From UBA2030 sp049969475 (GTDB lineage Bacteria > Bacteroidota > Bacteroidia > Bacteroidales > TTA-H9): 64,000 nt of DNA. The DNA lies in contig JBMFOU010000013.1 of assembly GCA_049969475.1 (NCBI GenBank), positions 12,014-76,013 on the forward strand. Reading direction: 5' to 3'. Positions 17,101 to 27,091 of this stretch are shown here, piece after piece; positions within the stretch are counted from its first letter, which is position 1; the number at the start of each line of letters is the position of its first letter. The notes beneath the pieces were generated by a model that ran no database searches, was not told where the DNA came from, and worked only from the letters and a program-made list of their open reading frames with translations. A program made the position numbers and the translations under genes.

Positions 17101-19026
17101 ATGAACGTATTTGAATATACTTTCCTGATACCGGGGATTCCCCTGCTGGGTTTTCTGATTATCATTTTCAATTTTAGCCGGTTCTCAAAAAAACTGACCG
17201 CAGGGCTGGCAACGGCTTCCATTGGCGTGTCTTTCCTGCTATCAATTTATACCGCCTGGCAGTACTTCTTTCAGTTGGGCCCTGTTAACGGGGTTTATCC
17301 CAAGTACATAGGTTTCGATACGCCATGGCTCCGACTGGGCGAGAACTTGAGTGTTCACATGGGCACCCTCATCGATCAGGCTTCGGTAATGATGCTAATT
17401 GTAGTTACCACCGTTTCGCTAATGGTGCATATTTATAGCATCGGTTACATGCACGACGACCGGGGCTTCAATCGTTTCTTTGCATTCCTGCAACTCTTCA
17501 GCTTCTCAATGCTTAGCCTGGTGATGGCCACCAATGTTTTTCAGATATACATATTCTGGGAATTGGTAGGCGTCTCGTCCTTTCTTTTAATTGGTTTTTA
17601 CTACGAGAAACCCAGTGCCGTGGCCGCCAGCAAAAAGGCCTTTATCGTCACCCGTTTTGCTGACCTGTTTTTCCTTTTAGGTATAATGCTCCTCTCATTT
17701 CATGTAGGTACTTTCGATTTTATTTCCCTAACCAATCCGGATAATTTCAGTGGTTTCAACCTAAGCGGAACCACCCTGTTGGGACTTAGCATTCCAGCGC
17801 TGGCCTTGATACTGATTTTCATAGGCGGTGCAGGAAAATCGGCCATGTTTCCACTGCACATTTGGCTGCCCGATGCCATGGAAGGTCCCTCGCCAGTTTC
17901 GGCCCTTATCCATGCTGCCACCATGGTTGTGGCTGGTGTGTATCTGGTGGCCCGCCTGTTTGCCAATTATGCCTTTTTAGCTCCGGAAGCTCTGGCCGTG
18001 GTAGGATATGTGGGGGCCTTTACTTCCCTGTTTGCAGCCATTATCGCTATCACACAGATTGATTTCAAGCGGGTGCTGGCCTTCAGTACAATTTCACAGA
18101 TTGGCTATATGATGGCCGGCCTGGGTGTTTCGGGTTTTGCCGGAGAAGAGGGCCTGGGCTACATGGCTTCTATGTTTCATCTGTTTACTCATGCTATGTT
18201 CAAAGCCCTGCTTTTCCTGGGTGCAGGCGCTGTGATTCATGCCGTGCATGCCAATTCCATTCGAGAGATGGGCGGTTTGCGCAGGCATATGAAAATCACG
18301 CACGCTACCTTTCTGGTGGCTACCCTTGCCATTGCCGGTTTTCCCGGTCTCTCTGGCTTCTTTTCCAAAGACGAAATCATTACAGCTGCTCACCTGTCGA
18401 ATCCTTTGATTTATACTACTTTAATTATAGTGGCTGGCCTCACGGCCTTCTACATGTTCCGGCTTTATTTTTTGGTTTTCTGGAACGCCGAACCTCATTA
18501 TCACCACAAACCACACGACCCTGGAAAAGCCATGCTTTTACCCCTGATTGTGCTGGGTATTCTGTCGGTGATTGCGGGTTATATTCCCTTTGGCGAATAT
18601 GTAAGTGCCGACGGACAGCCCTTGCATACCCATCTTCATCTGAATGTTGCCCTTATTTCAACTCTGGTGAGCTTTACAGGCATTGCCCTGGCCTGGTTGC
18701 TTTACAAAAAGCCCTCTGACTTGCCTGCCCGTCTTATGGCCGGAGCCGGAGCACTCTATCGTTGGGCTTACAATAAATTCTATATCGACGAAATTTACCT
18801 CTTCATTACCCGCAATATCATCTTTGCCTACATTTCCCGACCCATTGCCTGGTTCGACCGTCATGTAGTCGACGGAACCATGAATGCTATTGGCTGGATA
18901 ACAGTAACTACCAGTGAAAAAATAAAGGGATTACAGTCGGGGCAGTTGCAAAAATATGCATTCGCCTTTGTTTCGGCTGTGCTGGTAATCAGTGCATTGT
19001 TGGTTTATTTTCTGATTAATAACTAA
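17101..19026 (+). CDS. nuoL: NADH-quinone oxidoreductase subunit L
   Basis: A 641-residue antiporter-like proton pump. Key stretches are WELVGVSSFLLIGFYYEKPSA (with the pumping glutamate), GGAGKSAMFPLHIWLPDAMEGPSPVSALIHAATMV (conserved lysine and broken helix), and LAFSTISQIGYMMAGLG. The C-terminus carries the long lateral-helix region expected of NuoL. It is the distal pump of the membrane arm. Confidence 0.95.
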   Translation: MNVFEYTFLIPGIPLLGFLIIIFNFSRFSKKLTAGLATASIGVSFLLSIYTAWQYFFQLGPVNGVYPKYIGFDTPWLRLGENLSVHMGTLIDQASVMMLIVVTTVSLMVHIYSIGYMHDDRGFNRFFAFLQLFSFSMLSLVMATNVFQIYIFWELVGVSSFLLIGFYYEKPSAVAASKKAFIVTRFADLFFLLGIMLLSFHVGTFDFISLTNPDNFSGFNLSGTTLLGLSIPALALILIFIGGAGKSAMFPLHIWLPDAMEGPSPVSALIHAATMVVAGVYLVARLFANYAFLAPEALAVVGYVGAFTSLFAAIIAITQIDFKRVLAFSTISQIGYMMAGLGVSGFAGEEGLGYMASMFHLFTHAMFKALLFLGAGAVIHAVHANSIREMGGLRRHMKITHATFLVATLAIAGFPGLSGFFSKDEIITAAHLSNPLIYTTLIIVAGLTAFYMFRLYFLVFWNAEPHYHHKPHDPGKAMLLPLIVLGILSVIAGYIPFGEYVSADGQPLHTHLHLNVALISTLVSFTGIALAWLLYKKPSDLPARLMAGAGALYRWAYNKFYIDEIYLFITRNIIFAYISRPIAWFDRHVVDGTMNAIGWITVTTSEKIKGLQSGQLQKYAFAFVSAVLVISALLVYFLINN

Positions 19027-19041
19027 AAAACACAGATAGGC

Positions 19042-20544
19042 ATGAGCTTTTTGATGTTATTTGTGATAGTGCCGCTGCTGACTGTTACGGCGATACTTTT
19101 TTCGAAGGATATACGGCAGACCCGCTGGATTGCGGCCATAGGCATGAGTTTGCAGATGATACTATCGGCTGCTCTCATTGTTATGTATCTGAAAATTAGG
19201 GCTGCTGGCGTTACCGATGATTTTGTGATGGTGAAAAACCTGGTATGGTTTCCCAGTCTCAATTTTAACTTAACGCTGGGAGTTGATGGAATCAGCGTTT
19301 CGCTGATCGCGCTTACATCCATAGTCATCTTTGCCGGTGTTTTTGCCTCGTGGCAGATGGAAAGTTTGCATCGCGAGTTTTTTATTTCACTCATTGTGTT
19401 GGCGACCGGTGTTTTCGGATTCTTCATCACCATCGACCTCTTTGCCATGTTTGTGTTTTACGAGCTGGCGGTTATACCTATGTACCTGCTTATTGGCATC
19501 TGGGGCACCGGGCCAAAAGAATATTCCGCAATGAAACTGACCCTTATGCTTATGGCAGGTTCGGCATTGATTATCGTTGGGCTTCTGGGGCTTTATTTCC
19601 ATTCGGCACCCAACGGCGGTCCGCTGACTATGAACCTGCTTGAAATTGCGAAGGTAAAGATACCTGTAGATGTTCAGAATTTTCTCTTTCCCTTTCTTTT
19701 TGTGGGATTTGGAATTTTAGGTGCACTTTTTCCGTTACATACCTGGTCGCCCGATGGCCATGCCTCAGCACCTACGGCTGTGTCGATGCTCCATGCCGGA
19801 GTATTGATGAAACTGGGAAGTTACGGGGTGTTTCGAATTGCTTTGTTCCTGCTTCCTGATGCTGCCCACAATCAGGGACCTTTGTTTCTGATACTGGCTA
19901 CCATTGGTATTGTTTATGGTGCACTCGGAGCCATTATGCAGAAAGACCTTAAATACATCAATGCCTATTCCAGTGTGAGCCATTGCGCGCTCATTCTTTT
20001 TGGCTTGCTCATGTTCAATCGCTCGGCCATGGATGGAGCCATCCTGCAAATGATTTCACACGGCATCATGACAGCCCTCTTCTTTGCTCTTATTGGCATG
20101 ATTTATGGCCGCACACATACGCGCATGATTAACGAGATGGGCGGGCTACTGCGTGTAATGCCCTTGCTGGGAGCTGCCTATATCATTGGCGGTCTTGCTT
20201 CATTGGGTCTGCCTGGATTTAGCGGTTTTGTAGCTGAAATGATGGTCTTTTTCGGAGCTTTCAGCCATGCCGATACTTTCCATCGCGTAGTAACTGTGTT
20301 GGCCGCAAGTTCTATCGTTATTACAGCTGTTTACATCCTTAGGGTGGTCGGCATTTTCCTGATGGGACCCATCAAGGATGAGCATCACCGCCATTTGAGT
20401 GACGCCACTTGGTGGGAAAAGCTTTCGGTGGGTACATTACTGCTCTTTATTACACTCATTGGTTTTTTCCCTCATTTTGTTACCGAAACCCTCATTGGCA
20501 ACAGTCTTGCCCCCGCTCTCGAACGTTTAATGTCTAACTTTTAG
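19042..20544 (+). CDS. nuoM: NADH-quinone oxidoreductase subunit M
   Basis: A 500-residue antiporter-like subunit. The motifs are FYELAVIPMYLLIGIWG (pumping glutamate), FGILGALFPLHTWSPDGHASAPTAVSMLHAGVLMKLG and YINAYSSVSHCALILFGL. About fourteen helices are predicted. Spacing to nuoL (15 bases) and nuoN (12 bases) is typical of one transcript. Confidence 0.95.
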   Translation: MSFLMLFVIVPLLTVTAILFSKDIRQTRWIAAIGMSLQMILSAALIVMYLKIRAAGVTDDFVMVKNLVWFPSLNFNLTLGVDGISVSLIALTSIVIFAGVFASWQMESLHREFFISLIVLATGVFGFFITIDLFAMFVFYELAVIPMYLLIGIWGTGPKEYSAMKLTLMLMAGSALIIVGLLGLYFHSAPNGGPLTMNLLEIAKVKIPVDVQNFLFPFLFVGFGILGALFPLHTWSPDGHASAPTAVSMLHAGVLMKLGSYGVFRIALFLLPDAAHNQGPLFLILATIGIVYGALGAIMQKDLKYINAYSSVSHCALILFGLLMFNRSAMDGAILQMISHGIMTALFFALIGMIYGRTHTRMINEMGGLLRVMPLLGAAYIIGGLASLGLPGFSGFVAEMMVFFGAFSHADTFHRVVTVLAASSIVITAVYILRVVGIFLMGPIKDEHHRHLSDATWWEKLSVGTLLLFITLIGFFPHFVTETLIGNSLAPALERLMSNF

Positions 20545-20556
20545 TCTGAAATATTT

Positions 20557-21975
20557 ATGACTTACATAAGCCTCATGCGCCAGGAACTCGGGCTGATTGT
20601 TATAGCCCTTTTGGCACTATTTCTCGATCTTGTTGTAAACGAAAAGCATAAAAACCGGGTTTACCTCACCACGCTCGCCCTATTTGGGCTGCATACGTTG
20701 GCTGGTTTTCTTCCATTTGAAGGAGGAAGCCTTTTTGGAGGTATGTTTAACACCCATCCGACTTTAATATTGATGAAAAACGTCCTCAATATCGGAGTTT
20801 TCCTCGTTTTGCTCATGTCGGCCTCGTGGCTTGTAAAACCAGGAATTTCCAATAAAAGCAATGAATTTCTGATGATTCTGCTTACTACGCTCAGTGGCAT
20901 GTACTTCATGATCTCTGCGGGCGATTTCCTGATGTTTTACATTGGGCTTGAAATAGCCTCTATCCCAATGGCTGTGCTGGCTGCTTACGAGAAATTCAGG
21001 AGCCGCTCGGAGGAAGCAGGGATAAAATTTTTGCTGAATTCTGCGCTTTCCACTGGTTTCCTGCTTTTTGGTATTTCTCTTTCTTACGCTGCTGGTGGAA
21101 CGCTCTATTTTAACGATTTTTCCCGGATGGTTACCCAGCCCACTCCGCTCATCGCACTGGCCTTAACCTTTTTGCTGGCAGGGCTGGCCTTCAAGCTAAG
21201 CCTGGTTCCCTTCCATTTCTGGACCGCTGATGTTTATGAGGGCTCACCTATGGTGGTAACTTCCTATTTCTCGGTTATCTCTAAGGGTTCCGTTGCTTTT
21301 GTTCTGGGAATATTGCTTTTCAAAGTATTCCCGGCATTCACCGACCTTTGGCAGAATGTAATTTATACCCTGGCCATCATCACTATGTTCATGGGTAACC
21401 TGTTTGCCCTGCGTCAGAAAAACATCAAGCGTTTTCTGGCCTTTTCGTCTATTGCCCAGGCAGGTTTCATTTTGCTGGCCCTGCTGCATGTGGATACTTT
21501 CGGGATAACAGTCATCATCTATTTTGTGCTGATTTATATCCTGTCGAATCTGGCAGCTTTCGGCGTGGCTCAGGCCATTTCGGTAGCCACTGGAAAAGAA
21601 AGCATTGAAGATTACAATGGATTATACAAAACCAACCCGGGGCTCTCCTTGATAATGATGCTCGCATTGTTTTCGTTATCGGGAATTCCGCCCGTTGCCG
21701 GATTTTTCAGCAAATTTTTCCTTTTTACGGCTGCAGCCAAAGCCGGATTCTACTGGCTGGTACTTATTGCCGTAATCAACACTACTATTGCACTCTACTA
21801 TTATTTGCTGGTGGTTAAGGCCATGTTTATTAACCCCAATCCTGAGCCCCTGCCTCCCATTCGTTCCGATAGGTTCCTCCGGTCGGCTCTTTTGCTCACG
21901 GTGATGGGTATTTTCCTGGCCGGCATCCTGAGTCCCGTGTATGAATACATTCAGGCAATCGTTGATAAATTCTAA
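20557..21975 (+). CDS. nuoN: NADH-quinone oxidoreductase subunit N
   Basis: A 472-residue antiporter-like subunit. GLEIASIPMAVLAAYEKFRSRSEEAGIKFLLNSALSTG has the glutamate and lysine used for proton transfer. LAFKLSLVPFHFWTADVYEGSPMVVTSYFSVISKG is the second conserved block, and FLAFSSIAQAGFILLAL the third. It is the last recognised subunit of complex I. Confidence 0.95.
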   Translation: MTYISLMRQELGLIVIALLALFLDLVVNEKHKNRVYLTTLALFGLHTLAGFLPFEGGSLFGGMFNTHPTLILMKNVLNIGVFLVLLMSASWLVKPGISNKSNEFLMILLTTLSGMYFMISAGDFLMFYIGLEIASIPMAVLAAYEKFRSRSEEAGIKFLLNSALSTGFLLFGISLSYAAGGTLYFNDFSRMVTQPTPLIALALTFLLAGLAFKLSLVPFHFWTADVYEGSPMVVTSYFSVISKGSVAFVLGILLFKVFPAFTDLWQNVIYTLAIITMFMGNLFALRQKNIKRFLAFSSIAQAGFILLALLHVDTFGITVIIYFVLIYILSNLAAFGVAQAISVATGKESIEDYNGLYKTNPGLSLIMMLALFSLSGIPPVAGFFSKFFLFTAAAKAGFYWLVLIAVINTTIALYYYLLVVKAMFINPNPEPLPPIRSDRFLRSALLLTVMGIFLAGILSPVYEYIQAIVDKF

Positions 21976-21980
21976 GAGTC

Positions 21981-22313
21981 ATGGCAGCAAGTTTTTCATA
22001 TAAACATATAGTGGAAGAAATAAATGGGGTGAGATGTTCGGTGGTTGAAACGGGCATCGACCGTAAGCGCCTCGATTTTCTAAAGAATCTGCTGGAATTG
22101 AACGGTTATCGGGTTCAGGTGGAGGAAATTCCTCCCAAAATCGAAGGACAAGAACCCAGTTTTAAATTGGGAGTAGAAGATTTGCTTTTCAATCCGGTGA
22201 TTGCAGTTTATGGAAGAAGATTGAAGGATGCCGAGGGGCGTGTGGTTACCCCGGATTTTTGGCTCCAGAAGGCCGAAACGCCGCGGCCTTATTACTGGGT
22301 AAAGCATGCCTGA
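21981..22313 (+). CDS. Uncharacterised small protein at the end of the nuo operon
   Basis: A 110-residue soluble protein that I do not recognise. It starts 5 bases after the nuoN stop, so it is almost certainly on the nuo transcript. It has no signal peptide and no membrane segment. The sequence alternates charged and hydrophobic residues, with a central KLGVEDLLFNPVIAVYGRRLKDAEGRVVTPDFW, and ends in an aromatic tail (PYYWVKHA). A role in complex I assembly or regulation is possible from position only. It converges with the ABC permease gene three bases further on. Confidence 0.75.
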   Translation: MAASFSYKHIVEEINGVRCSVVETGIDRKRLDFLKNLLELNGYRVQVEEIPPKIEGQEPSFKLGVEDLLFNPVIAVYGRRLKDAEGRVVTPDFWLQKAETPRPYYWVKHA

Positions 22314-22316
22314 AGT

Positions 22317-23441
22317 TCAGGTTGTAGTTTTACGATACCACCTGACTGCAAAGGTAACCGCCACCAGGCCGTATACTGCGAGAATGCCAAGCATGAGCCT
22401 AAGTTCTCTAAGGCCACTTCCTTTAAGGAGAATCATTCGCAAGGCTTTGATAAAATAGGCAACGGGGTTGAAATAATTGAAAATTTGTGCCCAACGGGGC
22501 ATGCTGTCGATAGGTGTAAAAAGACCGCTAAGCATCAGAAAAACAATGGCAAAGAACCAGGCTATAAACATGGCCTGCTGTTGAGTATCGGCCAGGGTAC
22601 TGATAATAAGCCCAAACGCCAGCACTACTATAAGATAGAGCGAGGCGGTGAAGAATACCAGGGGCAGGCTGCCCAGCATGGGCAGGTTGAAGATAAGCCT
22701 TGCCAACAATAAACCAAAGGCAAGGTCGAATAGGGCAAGCAACCAGAAGGGAAGTAGTTTTCCCGCAATAAACTGGTATTTTTTTACAGGGGTAACATTG
22801 ATTTGCTCAATGGTGCCTCTTTCTTTTTCCCTGACAATGTTCATGGCCGAGAGGAACATCCCCAGAATGGTAACCAGCACAGCCAGAATACCCGGTACCA
22901 TATAGGTTTGATAGTTTAGTTCAGGATTATACCAATACAGCTCTTTGAATTGCAATCCTCCGGGTGTTGATACCGCTCCCATTGTTTGCTTCTGCAGGTT
23001 CTTGGAATAAGCGTCGATCACCTGTACGGCGTAACCCGTGCGAATTCCTGCAGCCATGGCATCTACGGCATCGGTTAACACTTGTACGGAGGTATTTTCG
23101 CCTGACATGGACCGGGTAGCGAAATCGGCAGGAATTACCAGAATCTGGTGGGCCTTTCCGCTCAGAAGCAGCTGCTCGGCTTCATGAAAATCCGGATAAA
23201 CAGCCACTACCTTGAAGAATCGGCTGGCTTGAAAGTGAGAAACCAATTGCCGTGATTCCTCAGAGAGCGATAAATCGGCTACGGCCAGCTGGGTTTCCTT
23301 TACTTCGAAGGTGGCGGCAAAGGCCAGCACCAACATCTGCAGCAAGGGGACTCCGATAATGATATGAGGCATCAGCGGGTCGCGGAAAATCTGAATAAAC
23401 TCTTTTTGTATAATGAAAAGAAGTGTTCGCATATTATTCAA
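22317..23441 (-). CDS. ABC-2 type efflux permease (second)
   Basis: A 374-residue permease of the drug-export ABC-2 family, like YbhR/YbhS. One N-terminal helix (IIIGVPLLQMLVLAFAATFE) is followed by a periplasmic domain (about residues 45-180). Five C-terminal helices come after, with the loop REKERGTIEQINVTPVKKYQF. It is the last gene of the efflux operon and overlaps the preceding permease gene by 8 bases. It should pair with the other permease, and the two ATPases power them. Confidence 0.9.
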   Translation of the reverse strand: MNNMRTLLFIIQKEFIQIFRDPLMPHIIIGVPLLQMLVLAFAATFEVKETQLAVADLSLSEESRQLVSHFQASRFFKVVAVYPDFHEAEQLLLSGKAHQILVIPADFATRSMSGENTSVQVLTDAVDAMAAGIRTGYAVQVIDAYSKNLQKQTMGAVSTPGGLQFKELYWYNPELNYQTYMVPGILAVLVTILGMFLSAMNIVREKERGTIEQINVTPVKKYQFIAGKLLPFWLLALFDLAFGLLLARLIFNLPMLGSLPLVFFTASLYLIVVLAFGLIISTLADTQQQAMFIAWFFAIVFLMLSGLFTPIDSMPRWAQIFNYFNPVAYFIKALRMILLKGSGLRELRLMLGILAVYGLVAVTFAVRWYRKTTT

Positions 23442-24531
23442 GTCTGATTTTGAATTTTTTAATGCTCAGTGCGATGAAAAAGAGGGTCATTGCAGCCAGT
23501 ATCAGAGTCTCTTTCCAAATAAATTCTATTCCCACCCCCCTTATCATTATGCCTCTAACAATATTCACAAACCAACGGGCCGGCATGAAGGCCGAGAAAT
23601 ATTGCAGCCATTGAGGCATATTTTCCACGGGAAAAATAAAGCCCGACAGGAGAATGGTTGGCAGCATTAGGGCAAACATAGAGAGTAGCAAGGCCATTTG
23701 CTGGGTGCGGGTAACTGTAGAAATAAAAATGCCAATACTCAGAGCCAGCCCAATGAATAATACCGTTTCTGCCATCAACAGCGCCAAGCTACCCCTGAAG
23801 GGCATTCCGAAAAGCAGTTTGGCCAATATGAGAATGGTAACGGCATTGAGCAGCGAGAGCCCGACATAGGGAATCACTTTACCGAGAATGATTTCGTGAG
23901 GTTGGAGCGGAGATACCAATAGCACTTCCATTGACCCGGTTTCTTTTTCACGGGTAAGGCTAATACTGGTCATGATGGCCGAGAGCAGCATAAGAATGAT
24001 TACGATAGTGCCCGGGACAAACATAAAAACGCTGCGTATCTCCTCGTTGTAGAGCATACGGGTAGAAACTTGCAATGCTTGGGGTGCCTGGTTGTCGGGT
24101 ACATATCGGGCTGTAGTTGTTGCAACGATACCTTTGGCATATTGAACTAAAAGGTTGGCTGTGTTGGGGTCGGAAGCATCGCCAATAAGTTGTATTTGTA
24201 TCTGCTCTCCTCGCATAAGGTGAGCTTCTGGATTGTCGTCGAGCACGATAGCCATGCGGATATCGCCCTTACGAAACGTGTTCTCGATTTCGCCAGGATT
24301 TTCCCAGACCTTTACTACCCGAAACCACTGAGAGGCGTCGAGGTGGTGAACAAGCAAGGTGCTCAAGGGGTCGTTTGTTTTGCGAACTATACCTATGTTG
24401 CTCTCCTTCAAATCCGTTGTTATTGCATAACCAAAAATCATTATCTGAGCTACGGGCATGCCGATAAGAATGAGCAGGGAGCGTGGATCGCGCAGTATAT
24501 GTCTGAATTCCTTAATAATAAAAGCAATCAT
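23434..24531 (-). CDS. ABC-2 type efflux permease (first)
   Basis: A 365-residue relative of the previous protein with the same plan: N-terminal helix (LLILIGMPVAQIMIFGYAI), periplasmic domain, then five helices with TREKETGSMEVLLVSPLQPHEIILGK. It overlaps the upstream ATPase by 4 bases (ATGA type) and the downstream permease by 8. Two related permeases side by side are typical of YbhGFSR-like exporters. Confidence 0.9.
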   Translation of the reverse strand: MIAFIIKEFRHILRDPRSLLILIGMPVAQIMIFGYAITTDLKESNIGIVRKTNDPLSTLLVHHLDASQWFRVVKVWENPGEIENTFRKGDIRMAIVLDDNPEAHLMRGEQIQIQLIGDASDPNTANLLVQYAKGIVATTTARYVPDNQAPQALQVSTRMLYNEEIRSVFMFVPGTIVIILMLLSAIMTSISLTREKETGSMEVLLVSPLQPHEIILGKVIPYVGLSLLNAVTILILAKLLFGMPFRGSLALLMAETVLFIGLALSIGIFISTVTRTQQMALLLSMFALMLPTILLSGFIFPVENMPQWLQYFSAFMPARWFVNIVRGIMIRGVGIEFIWKETLILAAMTLFFIALSIKKFKIRLE

Positions 24532-25280
24532 GAGATTAATTCCTCCTTTCCGGAAATTTTGAGAAAAACCTCCTGCATGTTTCGTGCTTTGAACTGCTCC
24601 AGAATGTCAGAGGGTGCCCCACAAGCACTCACCGACCCTTCGGCCATAATGGCAATCCGGTCGCAATACATGGCCTCGTCGAGATAATGGGTTGTAACGA
24701 TCAAGGTAGTGCCTTCCAGCGCCGATTCATAGATTAGGTCCCAGAATTGCCGCCTGACCAATGGATCAACCCCACTGGTGGGTTCATCCAGGAAGATAAC
24801 CGGAGGTTTATGAAATCCAGCCACCATAAAGGCCAGTTTTTGCTTCCAGCCCAAAGGAAGGTCACGCGTGAGTCGCGAGGTTTGTTCAAGAAAGTTGAGC
24901 CGGCGGGCCAGTGCATCAAAGCGTAGCTTAATCTCCTGGATGTTGAGACCGTAAACACCACCATAAAACCTGAAATTTTCCCACACGGTCAGATCCTCAT
25001 AAAGCGAAAACCGCTGACTCATGTACCCAATTTTGTATCGTACCCCTTCTGGATTTCGGGCCACATCCGTTCCGTCGATGAAGGCTGTACCTGCGGTGGG
25101 CTCCAATAATCCGCAGAGCATGCGCAGGGTGGTGGTCTTACCAGCCCCGTTAGCTCCCAGCAGGCCAAAAATCTCGCCGCGACCTACCGTAAAGTTGATC
25201 TTGTTTACAGCAGTGAAATGGCCGAATCGTTTTTCCAGATTTTCCACCACAATGCTATTTTCGATATGCTTAGGATTCAT
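24528..25280 (-). CDS. ABC transporter ATP-binding protein (second)
   Basis: A 250-residue ATPase. It has Walker A (GLLGANGAGKTTTLRML), a signature LPLGWKQKLAF in place of LSGGQ, Walker B with catalytic glutamate (VIFLDEPTSGVD) and an H-loop (VTTHYLDEA). The LPLGWKQ signature is the form I know from drug-export ATPases of the YbhF type. It is cytoplasmic. The ATG overlaps the upstream ATPase gene by 11 bases. Confidence 0.92.
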   Translation of the reverse strand: MNPKHIENSIVVENLEKRFGHFTAVNKINFTVGRGEIFGLLGANGAGKTTTLRMLCGLLEPTAGTAFIDGTDVARNPEGVRYKIGYMSQRFSLYEDLTVWENFRFYGGVYGLNIQEIKLRFDALARRLNFLEQTSRLTRDLPLGWKQKLAFMVAGFHKPPVIFLDEPTSGVDPLVRRQFWDLIYESALEGTTLIVTTHYLDEAMYCDRIAIMAEGSVSACGAPSDILEQFKARNMQEVFLKISGKEELIS

Positions 25281-26184
25281 GTTTTTCCTCCATAAGAGCT
25301 ATGAAACAGTCTTCAATGTCAGGCTGAGCTGGATTAACTCGGAAGGTTGCACCTTGCCCGGTTTTTTCCAATAATGCTGCTATTTCCCTGATTCCATCTG
25401 AATCAGTGCAGGCTACGCTCACGACATCTCCCGAGGCGTAGACCTGAAATTCTTCAGGCAACTGGCGCAATAAGGGCAGAAGTATGGCGGGTCGCTGGCC
25501 TGAAATACGATACAGATATTTGCTATAACCTTTTTGCAGTCTTTGAGGGGTATCGATGCCCAGCAATTTACCCTGGCGAATGAGGGCGATACGATCGCAA
25601 TGTGCGGCTTCGTCCATGTAAGGGGTTGATGCAAGGATGGTTAATCCCTGTTTTTTTAGATTACGTAGTAGGTTCCAAAACTCAGCTCTTGAAACCGGAT
25701 CCACCCCTGTAGTGGGTTCGTCCAACAGCAAAATCTCCGGGCGATGTACCAGGGCACAGGAGAGAGCCAATTTTTGTTTCATGCCTCCCGAAAGCTGGCC
25801 TGCCCTGCGCGAGCGAAAAGGCTCCAGGTATCCGTATATATCTCGGATGAGTTCATAGTTTTCTTCTACCCGGGTGCGAAAAACCCGGGCGTAAAAGCGA
25901 AGGTTTTCTTCCACACTCAAATCGGGGTAGAGCGAAAACTGACCTGGCATGTACCCGGTGATTTTCCTTATTTTCCGGAAGCCCCTCACTACATCCCAAC
26001 CCTTTACTGTAGCTGTTCCCTGAGAGGGGAGAAGCAAGGTGGCCAGGATGCGAAAAAGGGTCGTTTTGCCCGCTCCGTCAGGGCCGATAAGCCCAAATAA
26101 TTCGCCCGGCTTTACCTCAAAAGTAATAGGATGCAGTGCCTGTATGCTTCCGAAATTTTTTGAAATCCCCTGCAGCTTTACCAT
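25270..26184 (-). CDS. ABC transporter ATP-binding protein (first)
   Basis: A 304-residue ATPase with Walker A (GLIGPDGAGKTTLFRIL), an intact LSGGMKQKLALS signature, Walker B (ILLLDEPTTGVDP) and a degenerate H-loop (LASTPYMDEA, with proline where histidine is usual). About 80 residues follow the nucleotide-binding domain. In YbhF of enterobacteria both ATPase halves are one polypeptide; here they are two genes. They probably form a heterodimer in which the sites are not equivalent, given the differing signature and H-loop. Confidence 0.92.
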   Translation of the reverse strand: MVKLQGISKNFGSIQALHPITFEVKPGELFGLIGPDGAGKTTLFRILATLLLPSQGTATVKGWDVVRGFRKIRKITGYMPGQFSLYPDLSVEENLRFYARVFRTRVEENYELIRDIYGYLEPFRSRRAGQLSGGMKQKLALSCALVHRPEILLLDEPTTGVDPVSRAEFWNLLRNLKKQGLTILASTPYMDEAAHCDRIALIRQGKLLGIDTPQRLQKGYSKYLYRISGQRPAILLPLLRQLPEEFQVYASGDVVSVACTDSDGIREIAALLEKTGQGATFRVNPAQPDIEDCFIALMEEKHES

Positions 26185-26187
26185 GGC

Positions 26188-27078
26188 TCACAGCTTGGGT
26201 TCGAAAAATACTTCGCCGGGCATACCTATATTCAAACTTCCGTCGTTGGCAACCCTGACTTTAAAGGCATAAACCAGATTTACCCTTTCCCGGCGGGTTT
26301 GGATAACTTTTGGCGTAAATTCTGCCTCCGACGATATCCAGGTAATGGTTCCCTGAAGGGATTTCAGGTTGCCTTTGCCATCGTCCACGCGCACGGTTAC
26401 TTTCTTACCTGCTTGCAAGAGAGGTAGCTGATCGCCTGAGGCAAAGGCCCGCAGGTAGAGCGTGTCGGTATGGGCCATTCGTAGGAGCGGCTTGCCAGGT
26501 ACGGCTAATTCGCCTGCATGCTGATAAATGTTTAAGACCTGTCCTGCAATTTCAGCCTTAATCCTGCATCGTCTCAAATTCAGAAGCATCAGGTCGATTT
26601 GACTTTCAATAGCCTGGATTTCTGCCCCTATGCGGTCGTTTTGTTTCAGGAGGGCCTTTCCTTGTTTCTGCGCCAAGGCAATGGCTGACGCCACATCGTC
26701 ATATTGTTTCTGGGTAGCACTTCCTTCGGCCAGGAGCTTTTCCAGCCGCCTGCGGTCTGTTTCGAGGCTGGCTATCTGCTGGTCATAAACTGCTGCCTGT
26801 GCAGTGGTGGCATTCAGGCTGGCCCTGGCAGCCTCTTTCTGATGAATGAGCTGTTGAAGTTTTAACCTTATTTCTGTTGAATCGAGCACAGCCACCGTCT
26901 GCCCGGTTCGTATTTTATCGCCCTCATCCACCTTAACTTCCAGAATCTTTCCTCCTACTTCCGGAGTTACATAAATGGGGGTGGACTCGAAGTTGCCGTA
27001 AGCATCGGCCTCGGGTAATTTAGGCCCACAAGAGCTCAGAAGGAGCAGAAGCCATGATATTATTGTTATTTTTTTCAT
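26188..27078 (-). CDS. HlyD-type periplasmic adaptor lipoprotein of the efflux system
   Basis: A 296-residue membrane-fusion protein with a lipoprotein signal (MKKITIISWLLLLLSSC, cysteine 17). GGKILEVKVDEGDKIRTGQTVAVLD is a biotinyl-lipoyl half-motif, followed by a coiled-coil hairpin (about residues 75-170) and the second lipoyl half (RCRIKAEIAGQVLNIYQHAGELAVPGKPLL). It bridges the inner-membrane permeases and the TolC channel. It lies three bases upstream of the first ATPase gene. Confidence 0.92.
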   Translation of the reverse strand: MKKITIISWLLLLLSSCGPKLPEADAYGNFESTPIYVTPEVGGKILEVKVDEGDKIRTGQTVAVLDSTEIRLKLQQLIHQKEAARASLNATTAQAAVYDQQIASLETDRRRLEKLLAEGSATQKQYDDVASAIALAQKQGKALLKQNDRIGAEIQAIESQIDLMLLNLRRCRIKAEIAGQVLNIYQHAGELAVPGKPLLRMAHTDTLYLRAFASGDQLPLLQAGKKVTVRVDDGKGNLKSLQGTITWISSEAEFTPKVIQTRRERVNLVYAFKVRVANDGSLNIGMPGEVFFEPKL

Positions 27079-27091
27079 ATTAATTTGATTT

